This document shows, in pieces, positions 60,599 to 64,000 of a DNA stretch of 64,000 nt; position 1 is the stretch's first letter, and every line of letters begins with the position of its first letter. The translations under genes were made by a program, and so were the position numbers. The notes under the pieces were generated by a model. It did no database searches. It was not told the origin of the DNA and saw nothing but the letters and a program-made list of their open reading frames with translations. Location: contig NZ_CP017476.1 of the NCBI RefSeq assembly GCF_001761385.1, positions 1,601,501 through 1,665,500 on the forward strand. Direction: 5' to 3'. Origin of the DNA: Hydrogenophaga crassostreae (GTDB taxonomy: Bacteria; Pseudomonadota; Gammaproteobacteria; Burkholderiales; Burkholderiaceae_C).

Positions 60599-61188
60599 GG
60601 TGTCACCGCCTTTCCACGCGAGCGCATGCGGCGCAGGTCTGTCCAGGCCAGCAGCAGGAAACACAGGGCCGTGACCGACAGGCCCAGCAGCATGATCAGC
60701 CGTATCGGCCAGACGGGGGCCTGGAAGTCACCGATGGCGCCCACGTATTCGCGGATGCGGATCGAGTCCATCAGCGGTTCCCAGCTCGCGCTCAGGATGA
60801 TGAGCATGAGCACCATGCCCACCAGGTGGTAGAGCGCGTGCAGGGCATCGGCGAGCGCAGGCCGGGTGCGCTTGAGCCGGTCGAGCAGGATGTCGGCGCG
60901 GGTGAAGCGCCCGGTGCGCAGCGTGTCGCCGAGCTGCAGAAAAACGATGCCGACGATGGAGAGCGAGACCAGCTCGGTCACGCCGCGTACCGGCGCGTCC
61001 AGCAGGTTGCGCCCGAACACGTCCAGGTTGATCAGCACCATCAGCGCCAGAATCCAGATCGTGCCCAGTGCGTTCATGCCGCTGACCAGGTGGTGCAGGC
61101 CAAAGGGCAGTGGCCCGCCGTAGGAGTCGGACGCAGCCGCCCTTGCGGCGGGTGTGGCTTCACCCTGCCGTTGTTCGGAGGGGGTCAA
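60595..61188 (-). CDS. TRAP transporter small permease (DctQ)
   Basis: 197 residues with four hydrophobic helices (WILALMVLINLDVFGRNLLD first, MLLGLSVTALCFLLLAW last). DctQ landmarks are VFGRNLLDAPVRGVTELVSL and GRFTRADILLDRLKRTRP. It starts at TTG 61188, supported by GGAG eight bases upstream; that sequence overlaps the dctP-type stop region. It anchors and assists the large permease. Start and stop both abut neighbours, consistent with one coupled dctPQM operon. Confidence 0.92.
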   Translation of the reverse strand: MTPSEQRQGEATPAARAAASDSYGGPLPFGLHHLVSGMNALGTIWILALMVLINLDVFGRNLLDAPVRGVTELVSLSIVGIVFLQLGDTLRTGRFTRADILLDRLKRTRPALADALHALYHLVGMVLMLIILSASWEPLMDSIRIREYVGAIGDFQAPVWPIRLIMLLGLSVTALCFLLLAWTDLRRMRSRGKAVTP

Positions 61189-61189
61189 T

Positions 61190-62263
61190 TTATTTGCTCC
61201 AGTCGCGTGGGACCGCTGTACCCCCTTTGATCAAGCCGCTCATGTACCCGTTGAGAACCTGGTCGGCGGGCAAGCCTTTGCTTTGCATATCGGCGGCCCA
61301 TATTTTGGCCACCGGTGACAGTGTGTCGGCCCAGCGCTTGCGCTCGGATTCGGGGAATTCGCTGATTTTGGCGCCGGCTGCTGCCATGGCCTCGAATCGG
61401 TTGGCGACCAGGGCCGCCTGTGCCTTGGGGTATTCAATGTCGTACTTTTTCCCGGCTTCGATGATGGCGGTCTGAACTTCGGGTGGAAGTTTGTCGAAGC
61501 GGCGCTTGTTGATCGCAACGCCTCCGCCGAACTGAGCGCCAAAGTTCACCTTGGTCACATAGGGTGCGACTTCGTGAAACTTCAAGCCCCAGGCTGCCGT
61601 GGCAAACAGCACCGCACCGTCGGAAACGCCGGACTTGACGTCTTCGTAGTAGGTGTTGAGCGATCCCGCCACACCCACCGCACCGGTGCCTTTGACCCAG
61701 TTGGCTGCCGGGCCGGGTGCACTGATCTTCTTGCCGATGAGGTCTTCGTATTTGGTGATCGGAAACGTGGACCAGATGTGATACGAGTCCAGCGACACGC
61801 CAGCCAGGTACTTCAGCCCGTTCTTGTTCCAGGCATCACCCATGGCCGGCACGGTCGTCTGCAGGCCGGTGATGGTGCTGCTGACCAGGTCGATGCGGTC
61901 CGAGCCGAATGGCGTGTAGTAAGAGATGCTCTGGAGCGGGAACCGCGCCGCTTCGAAAACCGTGCCGACAATCCCCAGATCGACGACGCCATCGGACATG
62001 CCTTTGGATTCGTTGCCGAGCTTCACCAGCGTACCGCCCCAGGCCTTGGTCCATTCAATTTTGTACTTGTTCCCGTTGGCTGCGAGCCGCTTGTCGACTT
62101 CGGGAATGAAAACCTCGTCCAGCGCCCTGACCCACAGGAAGACCAGCGGATGACCGGCGGCGACCGTGAGCTTGATGGTTTGCTGGGCGTTTGCCGGCGA
62201 GCTGGCGAAGGCCAGCAGCAGTGAAGCAGCGAGGGTGGCAGGGCGGAAGTTGCGGTGGATCAT
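61190..62263 (-). CDS. TRAP transporter substrate-binding protein (DctP)
   Basis: 357 residues. A signal peptide (PATLAASLLLAFASSPANAQ) leads into the DctP fold: IKLTVAAGHPLVFLWVRALD, the substrate-arginine region is less obvious than in DctP proper, and ITKYEDLIGKKISAPGPAANW follows. It is a periplasmic receptor that feeds DctQ/DctM. The substrate is probably an organic acid, given the linked CoA ligase. AGGAG stands about seven bases upstream of ATG 62263. Confidence 0.94.
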   Translation of the reverse strand: MIHRNFRPATLAASLLLAFASSPANAQQTIKLTVAAGHPLVFLWVRALDEVFIPEVDKRLAANGNKYKIEWTKAWGGTLVKLGNESKGMSDGVVDLGIVGTVFEAARFPLQSISYYTPFGSDRIDLVSSTITGLQTTVPAMGDAWNKNGLKYLAGVSLDSYHIWSTFPITKYEDLIGKKISAPGPAANWVKGTGAVGVAGSLNTYYEDVKSGVSDGAVLFATAAWGLKFHEVAPYVTKVNFGAQFGGGVAINKRRFDKLPPEVQTAIIEAGKKYDIEYPKAQAALVANRFEAMAAAGAKISEFPESERKRWADTLSPVAKIWAADMQSKGLPADQVLNGYMSGLIKGGTAVPRDWSK

Positions 62264-62665
62264 GTGTGTCTCCTAGGGTATGTGAATACGTTCTTGGTTA
62301 GAGATATGAGGCGTTGTCCCCGATATGCATTTCAGCGCCAGAGCCCTGCTGCATGGGGGGTTCAAGGTGAGGTGCCACCGCATGCTCCATTGCGCGTTTG
62401 CCGATCCGGGCGGGTTGATTGATGCAGGCAATGGCCGGTGCCATCGGCTTCCGAAGTCTGTTTGAGGCGGCGGGTGTGCGCTTACCTGTCTGCGTCTGTG
62501 CAGTCTCCCTACCGTACCGCACTGGTTCGGCAGTGCACCGCTTAATTCAGGCGCCGGTGCTGTGCGCACCGGGCGACCGCATGCCGACATGCCATCCCCC
62601 TCATCGGGCCAGACCTTCGGTCTGGACGACAACGTGTTTTTCATGTTCGCCATGCCGTACAAGAT
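62264..62665. other. Intergenic region, promoter region of the TRAP operon
   Basis: About 400 bases between the OsmC gene and the dctP-type gene, both on the minus strand. It contains a 7-bp hairpin CCAGACC-TTC-GGTCTGG at 62609-62625, without a T-run. An open minus-strand frame spans the region but shows no family resemblance. A promoter for the TRAP genes is expected here; I could not place it. Confidence 0.35.
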
Positions 62666-63220
62666 TTAGCGGGGGGTCACATCGCATTCAACCCAGCTTT
62701 CGCCGTACCACAGGCGGTGCAGTGGAGGTTCGCGCAGGGTCGCCTCTGCAAAGCAGGCCTGGGCGGCGGTGCTGATCAGGTGCTGCTGCGCTTCCAGGGT
62801 GGCGTCCGTGTCCAGATGAATATCGATCTGCATGTGCCCTGGCAAAGCGACATACGGTTTGGTGCCATTGCGCTGCAGTGTCCAGTCCATCCCGGCGTTC
62901 GCCTTGAGTGCACGGATCTCAACGCCGCAGGCGCGGGCAAAGTTTCTTACCTGGGTCATGAAGCACGTGAGGATGCCGGTCGCAAAAATCGACAAAGGCT
63001 TGGGTGCGGTTTCGTCTCCGCCATGGAACGGCGCCTCATCGCTGGCCAGGTCCCAGGTGCGCAGGCGAAGAGGCTCCACCATGCCTGTTTGAACTTCGTT
63101 GCGCCGCTTTCCCACTGCGACCGCGGTGAGTTCGAATCGGACGGGCACGGTGCCGGTCATCGTGGAGCCTTGTGCGGTGTTGTCGTAAGGGGCTGCAGGC
63201 GGATTTTTCTCTGTGTTCAT
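62666..63220 (-). CDS. OsmC family protein
   Basis: 184 residues from ATG 63220. The OsmC fold is indicated by APKPLSIFATGILTCFMTQV with the first cysteine, ARACGVEIRALKANAGMDW, and a second cysteine in STAAQACFAEATLREP, the pair used by thiol-dependent peroxidases. Positions suit an Ohr/OsmC-type peroxidase or a hydrolase relative. A longer in-frame start (ATG 63307) is possible but would add an unstructured Pro-rich tail. It lies between the SDR gene (upstream) and the TRAP genes, on the same strand. Confidence 0.85.
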   Translation of the reverse strand: MNTEKNPPAAPYDNTAQGSTMTGTVPVRFELTAVAVGKRRNEVQTGMVEPLRLRTWDLASDEAPFHGGDETAPKPLSIFATGILTCFMTQVRNFARACGVEIRALKANAGMDWTLQRNGTKPYVALPGHMQIDIHLDTDATLEAQQHLISTAAQACFAEATLREPPLHRLWYGESWVECDVTPR

Positions 63221-63349
63221 GGGGGTTCCAGACAGGGTTTCGAAACTGGCGGCAGGGGGCTGCACATCTGTGCGGATCTCCGGGTGCCCGGGTATCCATT
63301 CGCCCATGGGCGTGCCCCTCGCTTTCAGGCCGTTGTTGCGTGGGTTCGC

Positions 63350-64000
63350 TCAGTACATGACCAGGCCTGCGGTGACGTTGATGTCCTGGCCAGTCATGTG
63401 GTGTGAGAGATCGGATGCGAGAAACAAGGCCAGGCCAGCCACGTCTTCGGCCCCGACCAGCGATTTCAAAGGCGACAGGCCCTGAATCGCCTGCTTGAAC
63501 TGATCGACCGTGATGCCGCGCTGGTCGGCCTGGCCCTTCATGATTTCGTCCAGACGCTCTCCGGCAACAGCGCCCGGGCAGATGCAATTGACGCGTATGT
63601 TGTGCGGCCCAAGCTCTTCGGCGGCTGTGCGCGTCAGTCCTATCATTCCCATTTTTGCCGTGGCATAGCCAATGCGGTGCGCCAGCGGTCGTTTGCCCGT
63701 GGCCGATCCGATGTTGATCACCGATCCCTTGCGGTTCGCTCTCATGCCCGGAACGACGGCTTGCAGGCAGAGGAAGGTGCTGGTGAGGTTGCCGGCCAGC
63801 GTGTCGTTCCATTCCGTCACTGAGGTGTCTTCAATGGCCTTGGTCGGACCCGCAACGCCAACGTTGTTGATCAGCACATCGATTCGACCGTAACGGACCA
63901 GCGCCGTGTCGACCAGGTGTGCAACGTCGCCGGGCTCGGTCACATTGAGGGCCAGGCCCATGACATCACATTGCTCGCGCTTGAGCTCTTCTTCCAGCGA
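63350..64000 (-). CDS. SDR family oxidoreductase, 3' part
   Basis: The frame is open to the window edge (217 residues seen, start beyond 64000). It is a classical SDR: NNVG in VLINNVGVAGPTKA, Ser in INIGSATGKRP, catalytic YATAK in RIGYATAKMGMIGL, and ICPGAVAGERLDEI. The last part (SHHMTGQDINVTAG) is the typical C-terminal end. The first residues visible (LEEELKREQCDV) belong to the helix before the second strand, so about 45 N-terminal residues with the cofactor motif are missing. It heads the visible minus-strand cluster and probably acts in the same catabolic route. Confidence 0.9.
   Translation of the reverse strand, partial: SLEEELKREQCDVMGLALNVTEPGDVAHLVDTALVRYGRIDVLINNVGVAGPTKAIEDTSVTEWNDTLAGNLTSTFLCLQAVVPGMRANRKGSVINIGSATGKRPLAHRIGYATAKMGMIGLTRTAAEELGPHNIRVNCICPGAVAGERLDEIMKGQADQRGITVDQFKQAIQGLSPLKSLVGAEDVAGLALFLASDLSHHMTGQDINVTAGLVMY

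Noticed and set aside
58970..60832. A plus-strand open frame of 620 codons
   Set aside because: It lies antisense to the ligase start and the TRAP permease genes. The translated composition (His, Gln, Asp repeats) is typical of a shadow frame.
1..64000. tRNA, rRNA, riboswitch, insertion sequence or prophage
   Set aside because: No cloverleaf-like sequence, ribosomal core, recognisable aptamer, transposase or phage gene was seen by eye. A covariance-model scan would be the decisive test and was not possible here.

Overview
The window is GC-rich chromosomal DNA from a betaproteobacterium. It is most likely a Comamonadaceae (Burkholderiales) species, with Hydrogenophaga or a near relative as my best guess. 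The grounds are the gene set and order: recJ beside an RpfE-type protein, lolC/lolD, argH back-to-back with an AlgZ/AlgR pair, MFS_3 and EamA exporters, and a TRAP cluster. A GC-rich intergenic repeat of a type I associate with this family is also present. No rRNA, tRNA, CRISPR array, insertion sequence or prophage was recognised. Both window ends cut through SDR-family genes.

Layout. 1-7.5 kb: SDR tail, an acyl-CoA synthetase, an HExxH metalloprotease-like protein, a DUF4124 protein, two tandem paralogous small membrane proteins and an MFS_3 exporter. 7.8-11 kb: a soluble histidine kinase with six PAS-type domains. 11-18.5 kb: AraC regulator/SDR pair, a lipoprotein with DUF5648 and FG-GAP repeats, an acetyltransferase, and a divergent LysR/EamA pair. 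18.5-27.7 kb: ammonium transporter with a plausible sigma-54 promoter, DUF3465 protein, bacteriohemerythrin with an FNR-type box, DUF805 protein, HDOD protein, argH, AlgZ/AlgR, DUF2164 and BLUF photoreceptor proteins. 28-36 kb: recJ, RpfE-like protein, lolC and lolD separated by an 84-bp tandem repeat, a META lipoprotein, TatD hydrolase overlapping a DNA glycosylase, and a spermidine-synthase-like protein. 36-44.5 kb: orphan GspE/PilB-type ATPase, Crp/Fnr regulator, EamA transporter, atypical SDR, CPA1 antiporter, YjdM, a frameshifted DJ-1/PfpI gene, EthD and YegP proteins. 44.5-52.9 kb: a second DUF5648 lipoprotein carrying a beta-helix, an ABC ATPase/permease/HlyD export operon, a hydroxyisobutyrate-dehydrogenase-type enzyme and a decayed copy of the HlyD 3' end. 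52.9-57.3 kb: a berberine-bridge-type flavoprotein divergent from a GlxA-type regulator, then NTF2-like, VOC and small secreted proteins. 57.5-64 kb: a minus-strand catabolic cluster (SDR, OsmC, TRAP DctP/DctQ/DctM, acyl-CoA ligase), which reads as uptake and CoA activation of an organic acid.

Most of the window is ordinary chromosome. The points most worth a second look are: two lipoproteins sharing the same DUF5648 head on unrelated C-terminal domains; evidence of local duplication and decay at two loci (small protein plus MFS tail, HlyD tail); the repeat array splitting lolC from lolD; and regulatory sites upstream of amt, the bacteriohemerythrin and the hydroxyacid dehydrogenase. I did not find a clear, previously undescribed multi-gene system. 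The DUF5648 pair is the nearest candidate.
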